DNA from: Pseudomonadota bacterium
GTDB lineage: Bacteria; Pseudomonadota; Alphaproteobacteria; Rhizobiales; Xanthobacteraceae
DNA: 42,219 bases
Assembly: GCA_018971625.1 (NCBI GenBank)
Contig: JAGXAJ010000032.1
Location: forward strand, 1-42,219
Reading direction: 5' to 3'
Position 1 is the first letter of the stretch; every line of letters starts with the position of its first letter. Of this stretch, positions 25,610 to 34,334 are shown piece by piece. Made by a program: the position numbers and the translations under genes. The notes under the pieces were generated by a model, which saw only the letters and a program-made list of their open reading frames with translations, had not been told where the DNA came from and did no database searches.

Positions 25610-26686
25610 TCAATCGTCGAAGTGCTGATCTCGGCCGTGCCGCGAGACAGGAGGCTTGTGCCTTGCGAGCCCGGCAATCAGGGCGATAACCGCGTTGCGG
25701 TCGAGGCCTGCCAACGCGTTCCAGCGCGCGATATTATGAGCGTTCAATGCGACGTAGCGAGAACGCCAATGGCGTTCCGTGAGCAGAGCAATGATCCTCA
25801 TCGCCGCGGCTTTCGGATCTGCCGGGTCAATGAAGACGCCGGAAGATTCGAGCACTTCATGAAAAATCGCGGCACCAGGCGCGACGATCGGCAGCCCGGC
25901 ATACTGCGCCTCGAGCAATGGTAACCCCAAGCCCTCCTCCTGAGAGGTGCAGACGAAGAGGTCAGCAGCCATCAGCAATTCCCTGACTCGTTCCTCGGGC
26001 TGATAGCCGTGCATGGTGACGCCCGGAATTGCGTTAAGTGTCTGCCAATCCCCGCCCCATCCATTTCTGCCGATAATGTCGAGTTTGACATCTGGAAACC
26101 CTAGCGCCTCCAACGCTTGGGTCAGTTTCGCCGCCGCCAAGAAGTTCTTTCGCGGCTCAACAGTACCCAGTGCAACGAGCCGCAAGGCACCGTCCGAGCG
26201 CTGCGCGCGACCCTCCGTGTTCAGGCCGAAGACATTCCGTACCGGCGGACGGTAGAGCGTGATATCGGAATCGGCCCGGCAAAGCGCGGCGAGTTTCCCG
26301 CTCGTGTCGCGCGAATTGGCGAGAAAGCGGGGATAGCTTCGTAGCGCCATACGGAATGGCGCGGCCATGTACAAGCGGGCGCGATGGTTGAGATCGGCCG
26401 GCCGCGTCGCTAGGAATACATCATGAATATAGGGGAGGACTCGTGATGCGAAGGGGCGAAGTAGGGGGCTTGGCGGAAAACCGGGGCAAAGCAGCAGCGC
26501 GCGGGAGCCTGCAAGAAGCCAGGGCAGGCCAATCGTCTGGCGCATCACCATTTGCCGCGTGCCTTGAGCAGTGACCGGAACAATATCCAGTGGCGCGAGC
26601 GCGGTTTGAGAGAATAGCTCGATCGTGATACGTTCGAGACCCGTGACGGGACGGCCGAGATGGGTGTGGTCGACATAGATCGTCAT
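25610..26686 (-). CDS. GT4-family glycosyltransferase
   Basis: A 358-residue GT-B glycosyltransferase. Start at ATG 26686 (MTIYVDHTHLGRPVTGLERI), overlapping the polymerase stop as ATGA; a longer frame reaches 27064 but lies inside the polymerase gene. C-terminal nucleotide-sugar-binding signature: RLVALGTVEPRKNFLAAAKL, then VTMHGYQPEERVRELLMAAD and TSQEEGLGLPLLEAQYAGLP (E-x7-E). The N-terminal PRKN-type and V-T-G-x-x-R acceptor loop resemble mannosyl/rhamnosyltransferases of this group, but the sugar cannot be read with confidence. Confidence 0.92.
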   Translation of the reverse strand: MTIYVDHTHLGRPVTGLERITIELFSQTALAPLDIVPVTAQGTRQMVMRQTIGLPWLLAGSRALLLCPGFPPSPLLRPFASRVLPYIHDVFLATRPADLNHRARLYMAAPFRMALRSYPRFLANSRDTSGKLAALCRADSDITLYRPPVRNVFGLNTEGRAQRSDGALRLVALGTVEPRKNFLAAAKLTQALEALGFPDVKLDIIGRNGWGGDWQTLNAIPGVTMHGYQPEERVRELLMAADLFVCTSQEEGLGLPLLEAQYAGLPIVAPGAAIFHEVLESSGVFIDPADPKAAAMRIIALLTERHWRSRYVALNAHNIARWNALAGLDRNAVIALIAGLARHKPPVSRHGRDQHFDD

Positions 26687-28029
26687 GCATGGTCCCAGGC
26701 ATAGGGCCGAAGCAATCGTGGTTGGCCTCGCGGGCGAAATGTCTGCGGCCGCGTGTGTTCGCGCGGCAGAAGCAGCGCTATCAGCACGACAAACTGCGCA
26801 AGCTGAATGTTCTTGGAGGAGAAACTGACTGAGCTTGCCGCCACGATAATGACGAGAAGCAAAATCAGCCAGGCAGAGCCGGCCGCGCGCTTTAAAATCT
26901 CCGTGAACAGGCCGGCCAAGCCGAGCGTCAGCAGCGCTGTTGTGAGGATGCCGTATTGAGCGATGCATGAAATCCAGAAATCCTCCACGCCATACTTGAG
27001 GCCAAACGTACTCTGGAGTGCGGCAGCACGGGCCGGATCGGGACCCAAAACAAGTTCGTACCAATCAAAATGTGAAAGCAGGCTCACGGCCGCATATCGT
27101 GTCATGGCGCTGCCGTTGTCAGAAGAAAAGCGCACTAGCATCTTGTCAAAGACGCCGAGCTCGAACACCATAAAAATGGCAGCGACTGCGATGAGCAGCA
27201 GACAGATTGTGCCGGTAACGGCCAGCAAGGAAATTCGTTCGCCGCGCAAGATGCGAAACATCCGCAGGACGGCGGTGCCACTCAGGATAACGAGGACGGT
27301 GACGAGCGAGGTTCGGCCGCCGAAGACCATCAACGAGGCAAGCGAGAAAACGATCAGCGGTAGTCGCAGGATGATCGGGGGACAAATCGCCGCGCGAAAC
27401 ACCAGAGCGATGACATAGGCCGCGACGACGCCCGATGCGGTCAGTGGATGTCCTAACAGCGCGGACGATCTCCATTCGCCGAGTATGACCACATCGCCCA
27501 ACGACAGCGGAATAAGCCGATATCCGGAAAAATACTCGTAGTAGCCGATGACGATGTTGATCAGAATGGAGAGATGCAGGACCCAGAGTATCGGCTTCTT
27601 TTGCTGTGGCGATAGTTGCCAGATGACCAGGCAGAACAGGAGCGGCAGAAGAAAGGTATCGATGATCGCCGTGAATGGCTGCTTGGTCGCGATCATCTGG
27701 ACCAGAAGCCAGGCCCAACAAACCAGGTAGAACAACAGCCAAGGCGCTTCGGAAAGCATGCGACCGAGATCACCGATCGGGTCGCCGTTGCGGATGGCCC
27801 AAAGGAACAACGCAGCGAGAACCCAGTAGGTCGCGGGATGAAATTTCTCATAGAAACCTCCACCGCTGGTGATGTAGTGAATCTTCCAACTTGTCAGCAA
27901 AGCAGACGATATTGTGAAGATGCTGAGCACCGCCAGTGACATGAGTCCCGCGATCGCCGCGTTGACAAGTTGAATCAACGCCGCGGGTCTGACTGCTGTC
28001 TCAGCCGATCGTGCCGGAGTAAAGGGCAT
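26683..28029 (-). CDS. Wzy-like polysaccharide polymerase (O-antigen ligase family)
   Basis: A 448-residue membrane protein with about 11-12 helices and one larger periplasmic loop (MTRYAAVSLLSHFDWYELVL, GPDPARAAALQSTFGLKYGV, about residues 310-350), the layout of O-antigen polymerase/ligase proteins. Central part GEWRSSALLGHPLTASGVVA carries the G-H-P-L block seen in this family. It joins repeat units to the growing chain. Start overlaps the co-polymerase stop as TAATG, and its own stop overlaps the next start as ATGA, so translation is coupled on both sides. Confidence 0.85.
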   Translation of the reverse strand: MPFTPARSAETAVRPAALIQLVNAAIAGLMSLAVLSIFTISSALLTSWKIHYITSGGGFYEKFHPATYWVLAALFLWAIRNGDPIGDLGRMLSEAPWLLFYLVCWAWLLVQMIATKQPFTAIIDTFLLPLLFCLVIWQLSPQQKKPILWVLHLSILINIVIGYYEYFSGYRLIPLSLGDVVILGEWRSSALLGHPLTASGVVAAYVIALVFRAAICPPIILRLPLIVFSLASLMVFGGRTSLVTVLVILSGTAVLRMFRILRGERISLLAVTGTICLLLIAVAAIFMVFELGVFDKMLVRFSSDNGSAMTRYAAVSLLSHFDWYELVLGPDPARAAALQSTFGLKYGVEDFWISCIAQYGILTTALLTLGLAGLFTEILKRAAGSAWLILLLVIIVAASSVSFSSKNIQLAQFVVLIALLLPREHTRPQTFRPRGQPRLLRPYAWDHA

Positions 28030-30347
28030 TATTGCGCCGCCTCAGCCATGAGGCCAGACGCGGCGTAGGGCTTAAGATAAGCCGAGCTTCGATAGTAGTC
28101 GTAGAATCGCAACCTGCTCAAATCGACACACGTCAGAACCGCGCCGAGGATACGGTCATGGACTGGTGCGAGCAGGTCGATCGCGTGGGTAACAACTTCG
28201 CCCGGGGTCTGGTCCCATGCTAAAGCCACCACGATTCGGTCGGCCAACTCGGCCAACGCGCGACCGTCGACCAGCGGCACCAACGGGGGAGAATCGATGA
28301 GTATGAGCTCGTATTGGTCGCGGTAATAATCGAGCACGTCGACGATCCGGTCCGAGAACATCAATTCGGTGATGAGTTCCGGGTGGCTGATAGCGGTTGA
28401 TGGGAGGATCGCCAGGCCTGTGCTCGCGTCAGTCAGGACCGCGCGATCCGGATTTATGTGGCCCGCAGCGACTTCCGGCAGTCCCGCTTCTACATTGGGA
28501 CAAAGCGCACGCGTCAAATGCGGATTGCGGAGATCGCCATCGATCAGAAGGGTTCGAATGCCAAGTATCGCAAGCGACTGGGCGAGATTGGCAGCGAGTG
28601 TGGTCTTTCCTTCGTTCTCAAGCGCAGATGTGACCAGCACGACTTTGATCGGGTCAACTTTCGTCGTGCGCTGCAAGACGAGACGAATGGCGCGGATAGC
28701 TTCGGCGAAGAACGTGCCCGGAACCTCGACCGCATAGCGCATCAGTGGGGGCTGCAATGCCGCGGGCAACAGCTTCGTGGTCCTCGAGTCGTAGCGGCCG
28801 AGCTCCCTTCGTCCGCGCTTGGCGAGACCAGCGAGTTCGCCGGCACCGACGAGCGGCAACGCCGCCAGGGCCCGGACACCGGATATCTTCTCGGCTTGCT
28901 CGAGCGTTTTCACGCGCCCGTCGAGGTAATCGGCAAGAAAAGCGAGAATACAGCCGATGCCAAGCCCTAGCACGACGGCGATCCCGAGGATCGGTGTTGT
29001 CTTGGGCCAGGAAGGGGCGATCGGAATGCTCGCGGTCGTGACGAGACGAGAATCCGGCAGCTGCAAGCTTTCCTGTGCGGTGCTTTCCTTGTACCGCGCA
29101 AGGTAGGATTCGTAGAGGGTGCGGTTGGCTTCGGCTTCCCGCTGCAGCTCACGCAGCCGTACCTGGGCATGTCCGGACGAGCTTGCGACACCCTGCAACT
29201 TGTCCAGGCTCTGCTGCAGCGAGGCCTCGCGCGAGCGCGCGACGTCATAGTCGTGTTGCGTGCTTTCCAGGATCCGTTTGATCTCCTCGTCGATCAGGCG
29301 CTGGGTATCGCGCAGCTGGGCACGCACATTGGCAACCGAAGGATGGCGTGGCCCATATTTGCTTAGCTGTTCGGCTTCGTTTTTTGCTATTTCCGCATAC
29401 TGGGTCCGCAGCCGTACGATCACATCCGAGGAGATCGCTGCATCAATTCCGCCAGGGTCACCGCCGTTCTTTGGCAATTGCTGGGCCTGTTCGAATTTTG
29501 CCCGCGCCTCCGCCGTTTTAACACGGGCAGCAATCAGCTGATTGTTAAGGTCGGTGAGCTGCTGGTCGTTCAGCGTGACGCCTTGCGAAACCGTCAGATT
29601 GTTCGTGGTACGAAAGTCTGCGACAGCCTTTTCCGATGCCACGACCCGCGCCTTCAGCTCATTGAGCTGCCCGTTGAGCCAGTTTGCCGCGATTTTCGTC
29701 GCGTCGTTTTTGGCGCGTATCTGCTCGTCGAAATAGACTTCCGCAATTGTGTTGGCTATGAGGGCAGCCTTGCTAGGCGATTCAGAACTCGCATCGATTT
29801 CGACGAGAAACGTGGTCGCCTGTCGCGCGACCTTCATTCGCTGTTGCAGGATGCCGACGGCCCTCGCGCTGGCCGCGTCTTTCTCGTTGATACCTCCGTC
29901 GGAGCTGCGGGCCTTAAATACGTGCCTGACACGATCCAGCACGGTGGGCGGCGGGTTGAACTCCTTATCCTCTGCCAGCTTCAGCTTCGCGACCACGCGC
30001 TGCAGGGTTGCAAGCGACTGGATCAGCATCGCCTGGCTATTGATTGTGGCATCGTCAATGCCGAAATTGGACGTCTCTACCTGCGACTGGTTTGACTCGA
30101 TCGCGCTGGCGCGCCGCAAGTTGACAAAAACCGTCGATGTCGCCGTATACAGGGTCGTGGTGAAAAAGATCAGATAGATGAGCGCTCCAAGCCCGAGCGC
30201 CGCTGGCGCAGCAGCGACAAGACGCCAGCGCCTGCGCAAAATCCGGCCGAGCTCACGCAAATCGACGGTCGGTTGCACTTCCCGAGCAGCCGTTGGCGCG
30301 GTCGGTTCGTCGGCGACAAACGGTTGATCAAAATTGCGTTGTGACAT
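28029..30347 (-). CDS. Polysaccharide co-polymerase fused to BY-kinase (Wzc/ExoP type)
   Basis: A 772-residue inner-membrane protein. Wzz domain with first helix at 44-62, long periplasmic coiled-coil region (150-430, GNVR-type ending SLQLPDSRLVTTASIPIAPS), second helix about 451-473, then a cytoplasmic tyrosine-kinase domain: Walker A SALENEGKTT (574-583), Walker A' LLIDGDLR (600-607), Walker B LILIDSPP (681-688) and a C-terminal Tyr cluster (749, 751, 752, 757, 761). It controls chain length and links polymerase to the outer-membrane exit, cycling between phosphorylated and free states. Start lies 20 bp inside the beta-barrel gene. Confidence 0.95.
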   Translation of the reverse strand: MSQRNFDQPFVADEPTAPTAAREVQPTVDLRELGRILRRRWRLVAAAPAALGLGALIYLIFFTTTLYTATSTVFVNLRRASAIESNQSQVETSNFGIDDATINSQAMLIQSLATLQRVVAKLKLAEDKEFNPPPTVLDRVRHVFKARSSDGGINEKDAASARAVGILQQRMKVARQATTFLVEIDASSESPSKAALIANTIAEVYFDEQIRAKNDATKIAANWLNGQLNELKARVVASEKAVADFRTTNNLTVSQGVTLNDQQLTDLNNQLIAARVKTAEARAKFEQAQQLPKNGGDPGGIDAAISSDVIVRLRTQYAEIAKNEAEQLSKYGPRHPSVANVRAQLRDTQRLIDEEIKRILESTQHDYDVARSREASLQQSLDKLQGVASSSGHAQVRLRELQREAEANRTLYESYLARYKESTAQESLQLPDSRLVTTASIPIAPSWPKTTPILGIAVVLGLGIGCILAFLADYLDGRVKTLEQAEKISGVRALAALPLVGAGELAGLAKRGRRELGRYDSRTTKLLPAALQPPLMRYAVEVPGTFFAEAIRAIRLVLQRTTKVDPIKVVLVTSALENEGKTTLAANLAQSLAILGIRTLLIDGDLRNPHLTRALCPNVEAGLPEVAAGHINPDRAVLTDASTGLAILPSTAISHPELITELMFSDRIVDVLDYYRDQYELILIDSPPLVPLVDGRALAELADRIVVALAWDQTPGEVVTHAIDLLAPVHDRILGAVLTCVDLSRLRFYDYYRSSAYLKPYAASGLMAEAAQ

Positions 30348-31671
30348 TTATCCCCACCTGATGCTTGTCGTAGCTGAAGATGGGCACGTCGCTGTTGCGG
30401 TTAGTGTACTGATAATAGAACGCAATGGAGTTGAAGCGATTGAGCAGGTACTTCACGCGTGCATCGACAGTGCTGACATCGTCCTTGCGCATCATTCCGA
30501 AGAACCGATCCACCTCGTAGCCGCCGGTCAGGGATGCGATAACGTTGCGGCGGAGCTCATAGTCGAGGCCGAGTTGCACGGCGTTAGCCAGCACGCCTGT
30601 CGAACTCGTCTGGGCAAGCTCTGTAACGAGCTGCTCGGCCTTGAAGTGAATGTCGAGCAATCGCGTCGGCCGCCAGGTGAGCATCGCGCGATAGGACGGC
30701 CCTTCAACGGTGCCGATCGTTGGATCGACGAAGCGCTGCTGGATATAACCCCCGCCAATTTCACCTGTAATGAGATCATTCAATCCGAAAGTAACGCCGG
30801 AGATCGCGCGAAACCCCTGTGAGTCCAGCGGTTGGCCGGGAAGCCCACGAACATCTCGTTCATTGCTCTCAGCGGCGGCAAACCAGCCAAAGTTTGGTGA
30901 GATGGCGTAGTCGGCGCGACCATGCAGTGAATATACCTGGCCGCTGAGGCTACTTTGGTCGATGACAGTGCCATCTGCCGACCGCGTAGATCCGTATTCG
31001 TATGAGTCGGTACGGAAGCCGATCGATGCCGTGAGACGATTGAATTCCTTGCGTAGGCTGACATCGCCGGTGAAATAGTCGTACGGCGTCGGCTGAACGG
31101 CACCCGTTGGCGAACTCAACGAGCCAACTGCAAGATTGAGATGAGCAATCTGAAAATTGGTCAGGAGCTGCAGGTCGTGAGAAATGTCGTACCAGGCGTT
31201 GCCTTTGAGGCTCGCATTGGTCTGGTCGAGTCCTGGATTGCCGCTGTAAGCAATTTCCTGTGCATCGAGTGTCATATCGATGCCATGCTGTCCCCAGAGT
31301 GTATATGCGCGAAGCGCCGGCTCGACCACGGCGGCGATATCGGAGCGCTTCATGAAATTCGAGGAGAAGACATTGCTGTCGTAGAATCCACCCGTCAGGA
31401 CCGACGGAAGGAACATCCAGGATCCATCTCTAATTCCCACGGGTTCATACCCAGGTTGTTGTCGCGTTCTCACCGGCGTGTCCTCCGGGGCGACTGCTTC
31501 GCCATTTTTCGGATTCGCAAGCGTTGGCAAGGGCGTGGGATCAAATAACCGTAGTGCGTTCCACGGCGAAGGGGTTTCCTCAAACGTGGCTGGAATCGCT
31601 TGTGCCCACGCGGGTGACAGGCCGAGCACAAATGTCGTGAACAGTGCCCCTCCAAGACGCCGGGCAAGCAT
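30328..31671 (-). CDS. Outer-membrane beta-barrel protein (BBP2-like), putative polymer porin
   Basis: A 447-residue exported protein. Start at MLARRLGGALFTTFVLGLSP (signal peptide cut near AWA-QA); a longer frame reaches 31752. After a Pro-rich linker come about 16 amphipathic strands with aromatic girdles (GGFYDSNVFSSNF, GRADYAISPNFGWFAAAESN, AMLTWRPTRLLDIHFKAEQL), ending in VGINVTTQF, a classical barrel C-terminus with terminal Phe. The family (PF10082 type) occurs in polysaccharide loci. It is the first gene of the operon with co-polymerase and polymerase, so it may serve as the exit channel. Confidence 0.88.
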   Translation of the reverse strand: MLARRLGGALFTTFVLGLSPAWAQAIPATFEETPSPWNALRLFDPTPLPTLANPKNGEAVAPEDTPVRTRQQPGYEPVGIRDGSWMFLPSVLTGGFYDSNVFSSNFMKRSDIAAVVEPALRAYTLWGQHGIDMTLDAQEIAYSGNPGLDQTNASLKGNAWYDISHDLQLLTNFQIAHLNLAVGSLSSPTGAVQPTPYDYFTGDVSLRKEFNRLTASIGFRTDSYEYGSTRSADGTVIDQSSLSGQVYSLHGRADYAISPNFGWFAAAESNERDVRGLPGQPLDSQGFRAISGVTFGLNDLITGEIGGGYIQQRFVDPTIGTVEGPSYRAMLTWRPTRLLDIHFKAEQLVTELAQTSSTGVLANAVQLGLDYELRRNVIASLTGGYEVDRFFGMMRKDDVSTVDARVKYLLNRFNSIAFYYQYTNRNSDVPIFSYDKHQVGINVTTQF

Positions 31672-32233
31672 CGAACCGCAACAAATCGGCGACTTCGTCG
31701 GGCCGACGTATTCTTCACCCCCCGTCGCGCGCGAGAATGCAAACGCATACATTTCACCACTTGTCCTTTATGGGAGAGGCTCCGCGCTTCTTCAGCCAAG
31801 CTGACGCTCGGCCGCTGCCCAAAAAAAACCGTGACGCTTGTTTGCGGCCCGCAAACCCCGTCGACGTTCAAGTGCACTCGTTCTTATCAGACCAGAAAGA
31901 GTTGCCTTTCACTGCAACGTAGATGAAGCGGAAGGGTTTCTGCGATGCAAAAAAATTTGCATTCCAATGAGACGAGACTGTGGCCGAATGAAATGAAATA
32001 GTGAGACTTGTTGTGAGCAGAGGCAATTAACGGAGCTGTCGCTCGTTATGCTGAATGGATCCTGCGCAAAGGACTCTGCACAAGATCTAAGGTGCATGAC
32101 GATGCGCCGCGTTTCGCTTAAGACGAAATACCTCCAGTAATGCATTCGACTGCATCGATACTTTGGTCGACGAACGTGATGCTTGGAAGGAGTACGTTCT
32201 AGCGGCGGTCGACTGTGGTGCCGCCGACATTTG
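31672..32233. promoter_or_regulatory. 562-bp leader region of the barrel/co-polymerase operon
   Basis: No gene is supported here. It holds two short near-perfect inverted repeats upstream of the operon: GTTTGCGG-c-CCGCAAAC at 31840-31856 and ATGCAAA-aaaa-TTTGCAT at 31945-31962, the latter very A/T-rich for this genome. Either may be an operator; an A8 run lies at about 31821-31828. The promoter of the operon is expected between these and 31671. No -35/-10 pair was clear enough to mark. Confidence 0.45.
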
Positions 32234-32818
32234 TCAGAAGTAACGCTCGGGAACGCGAATGTTATCGCCGGGAAAAACAGGAACCGGGTTGTCGAGTGAG
32301 AGGACTTCTTCAGCATTCGCGCCAGCTCGCCGCAGGTAAACCTTGCTCTCGTTGGCGCGGTAAGTGAAACCTCCGGCCGTCGCTACGGCGTCCATGACCG
32401 TCAGGCCAAGTCGATAAGGATATTCACCGCTCTTCTTGACTTCTCCAAGAATGTAATAAGGCCTATAAAGTGCCACTTCGACGTTCACGCGCGGGTCGCG
32501 GACGATGCCCTTGGCCAATGCCGAGACGATCGCGTGCTCCAGCTGCTTCGTCGTTAGACCCTCGGCTCGGATGTGTCCGGCGAGCGGAACAGAAATCTGG
32601 CCACTAGTGTCAACCTCATATTCGCCTGTGATATCGGGTTCTCCATAGACTTTCACGCGTACGTGGTCATTCGGACCAAGCAGATAGGTTCCAGCCGTCG
32701 GCGCCCGGGGCTGCTCTTGGGCCGATGCTGCGAAGGGATGGCCTGCGCTCAACGCCGAAAGCGCGATCAAGGCAAAAACCAGACCGAGTAGGAAGCTGTG
32801 CGTTGATCGCTGCGGCAT
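32234..32818 (-). CDS. Short polysaccharide export (OPX) protein
   Basis: A 194-residue periplasmic protein. Start at MPQRSTHSFLLGLVFALIAL (signal peptide; no lipobox and no Cys in the chain). Poly_export domain YLLGPNDHVRVKVYGEPDIT (about 45-64) through VDTSGQISVPLAGHI, then one SLBB domain RPYYILGEVKKSGEYPYRLG ending at FPGDNIRVPERYF. It lacks the C-terminal amphipathic helix of Wza, so it cannot make its own outer-membrane pore. Pairing with the separate beta-barrel at 30328 is the obvious inference. The phosphatase gene precedes it by 105 bp. Confidence 0.92.
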   Translation of the reverse strand: MPQRSTHSFLLGLVFALIALSALSAGHPFAASAQEQPRAPTAGTYLLGPNDHVRVKVYGEPDITGEYEVDTSGQISVPLAGHIRAEGLTTKQLEHAIVSALAKGIVRDPRVNVEVALYRPYYILGEVKKSGEYPYRLGLTVMDAVATAGGFTYRANESKVYLRRAGANAEEVLSLDNPVPVFPGDNIRVPERYF

Positions 32819-32923
32819 CGCTGCATCTCCAACAAACGGAACAGTCGGTGAGATGCTTGTTGAATAAAGACGGCGAAATGATGTGGCAGGCGCTGCATAT
32901 GGCCGACGCGCACGATGCATGGT

Positions 32924-33661
32924 TCAGAGGAACTGAATCGATGTACCTTCGAAAATAGCACAAGTGAGAGTTCCGGAACGCCATGCGCCGGTATCGATGT
33001 TGATCCGATTGGAGCGCACGTCCGGATGCACTACCGGTGTGTGCCCGTGAACGATGTATTTAGCGTGTTGCAGGGAAAAGTTCAGGAACCCTTCGCGGAT
33101 CCAAAGAAGATCCTCCAATGTCTGTCGATCAAGCGGAACGGCGGGCCGGATCCCGGCGTGTACGAACAAGTAATCGCCGCAATAAATCCACGGTCTCAGG
33201 CATTGCAGGAAGAGCTGATGGGTTCTTGGAAAGGCGTGGCAGAAGCGTTGGTGAATCGCCGTGCCATTCCCGGCTTCCCCAAGGCGCGAAGTTACACCGT
33301 AAGAGATCAAGGTCTGCAGGCCGCCTAACCTCAGCCAAGCAGCGAGCGCAGCGGGGTCACGAAGAAAATCTTCCATGAGTTCTTCGTGATTGCCTCTTAG
33401 GCAAATAGCACGATTTCGTACCATGCGGGCGGCCAGCAAATCGATCACATCCCTCGAGTCGGGTCCCCGGTCGATGTAGTCGCCAAGAAAGATTTCGACA
33501 GAATAAGTGATCGGCCGGCGCGACAGATCTTCATCGAGACGTTCGAGCGTATCCCGTAAGAGATCGGCGCGACCGTGGATATCGCCGACGGCATAGATTC
33601 GCGTCTCTGCCGGAGTTGAGGCGATGAGCGCCGGCGAGTGTTCCGGAGGTCTCTGTTGCAT
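32924..33661 (-). CDS. PPP-family metallophosphatase (serine/threonine-type)
   Basis: A 245-residue cytoplasmic phosphatase. All metal-binding blocks are present: YAVGDIHGRADLL (about 23-35), FLGDYIDRGPDSRDVID, LRGNHEELMEDFL, FVHAGIRPAV and VHGHTPVVHPDV. This is the PrpA/ApaH-like branch, two-metal enzymes acting on phosphoproteins or dinucleotides. It heads the leftward exopolysaccharide arm, immediately before the OPX gene. No Wzb-type tyrosine phosphatase is visible, so it may dephosphorylate the BY-kinase, an inference from context only. Confidence 0.93.
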   Translation of the reverse strand: MQQRPPEHSPALIASTPAETRIYAVGDIHGRADLLRDTLERLDEDLSRRPITYSVEIFLGDYIDRGPDSRDVIDLLAARMVRNRAICLRGNHEELMEDFLRDPAALAAWLRLGGLQTLISYGVTSRLGEAGNGTAIHQRFCHAFPRTHQLFLQCLRPWIYCGDYLFVHAGIRPAVPLDRQTLEDLLWIREGFLNFSLQHAKYIVHGHTPVVHPDVRSNRINIDTGAWRSGTLTCAIFEGTSIQFL

Positions 33662-33830
33662 AAATTACGAAGACATTGCAACCAATTCGCCGTCAAATCA
33701 AAAATGACGTCCGCAGCCATTTGAACCACTCAAAGCAGAATGAGGCGAGCACAGCGAAGTTTGCGGAGGATTCGGTTCCATTTTGCGGTCGAGCTCATCG
33801 CGCCAGTCGATTTCTGGAATAGTCGACATG

Positions 33831-33868
33831 TTTATAAGTCAGCCGCCGCTTTATAAGTCAGCCGCCGC
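33831..33868. repeat. 19-bp perfect tandem duplication
   Basis: tttataagtcagccgccgc occurs at 33831-33849 and again, unchanged, at 33850-33868. It lies in the divergent control region. Could be a doubled regulator site or a replication slip. Confidence 0.9.
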
Positions 33869-34290
33869 AGGGTCTGCGAAGCAGGCGTGCCGTCCCTCGG
33901 AGGCTCGTTGGCCTCTTTAAGCGCAACAACCAAGTAAGATTTATGGCGTCACCCGATCAATGCTCTCGTAAGCCGTAAGACCACCGGTCCGAAATTAAAT
34001 TTGATGGATAGGCTTCAAATGTGACGCACGTAAAACGAAGGGTTCCGGATTTTCCGATAATGCATGGCAGCATCGACACGAATGTGCAGCTCGATCCTAA
34101 ATGCTTTGTCGGGCATAAGAATTTTCGAGGCGCAAGATTTTATGACGTCATGCTGCAACAGGTCTGACAACATTTTTCGATTTTGCTGCCAAATTTAATT
34201 CAAAAAGCTTGGATAGCTCGCGACTGAGCCGGGTCGTGACGTGAGTTCTGTTCCCGGCAGTCTTCGGCGACAGGCGAACGTTTAGCCGAT

Positions 34291-34318
34291 GAATGTTGGT
34301 CCAAGAATGTTGGTCCAA
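34291..34318. repeat. 14-bp perfect tandem duplication next to the priming gene
   Basis: gaatgttggtccaa at 34291-34304 is repeated at 34305-34318, 17 bp before the start codon of the sugar transferase and just upstream of its ribosome binding site. It changes the length of the leader by 14 bases. Confidence 0.9.
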
Positions 34319-34334
34319 GTTTTGGAGGGCGGCA

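Larger units (their letters stand above)
33662..34334. promoter_or_regulatory. 673-bp divergent control region between the two polysaccharide arms
   Basis: Separates the leftward phosphatase/OPX genes from the rightward priming transferase, so it must hold at least two promoters. No gene is supported. A/T-rich patches lie at 33990-34010 and 34165-34210. Two tandem duplications occur, listed separately. A GGAGG ribosome binding site (34324-34328) precedes the transferase ATG at 34335. Confidence 0.5.

Noticed and set aside
25389..27064. Extended starts for the GT4 and acyltransferase genes
   Set aside because: The longer frames run into the neighbouring upstream genes; the ATGA overlap at 26683-26686 and ATG 25593 fit better.
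28369..30177. Several long plus-strand frames under the co-polymerase gene
   Set aside because: They are shadows of the GC-rich leftward gene, with Arg/Ser-rich composition and no motif.
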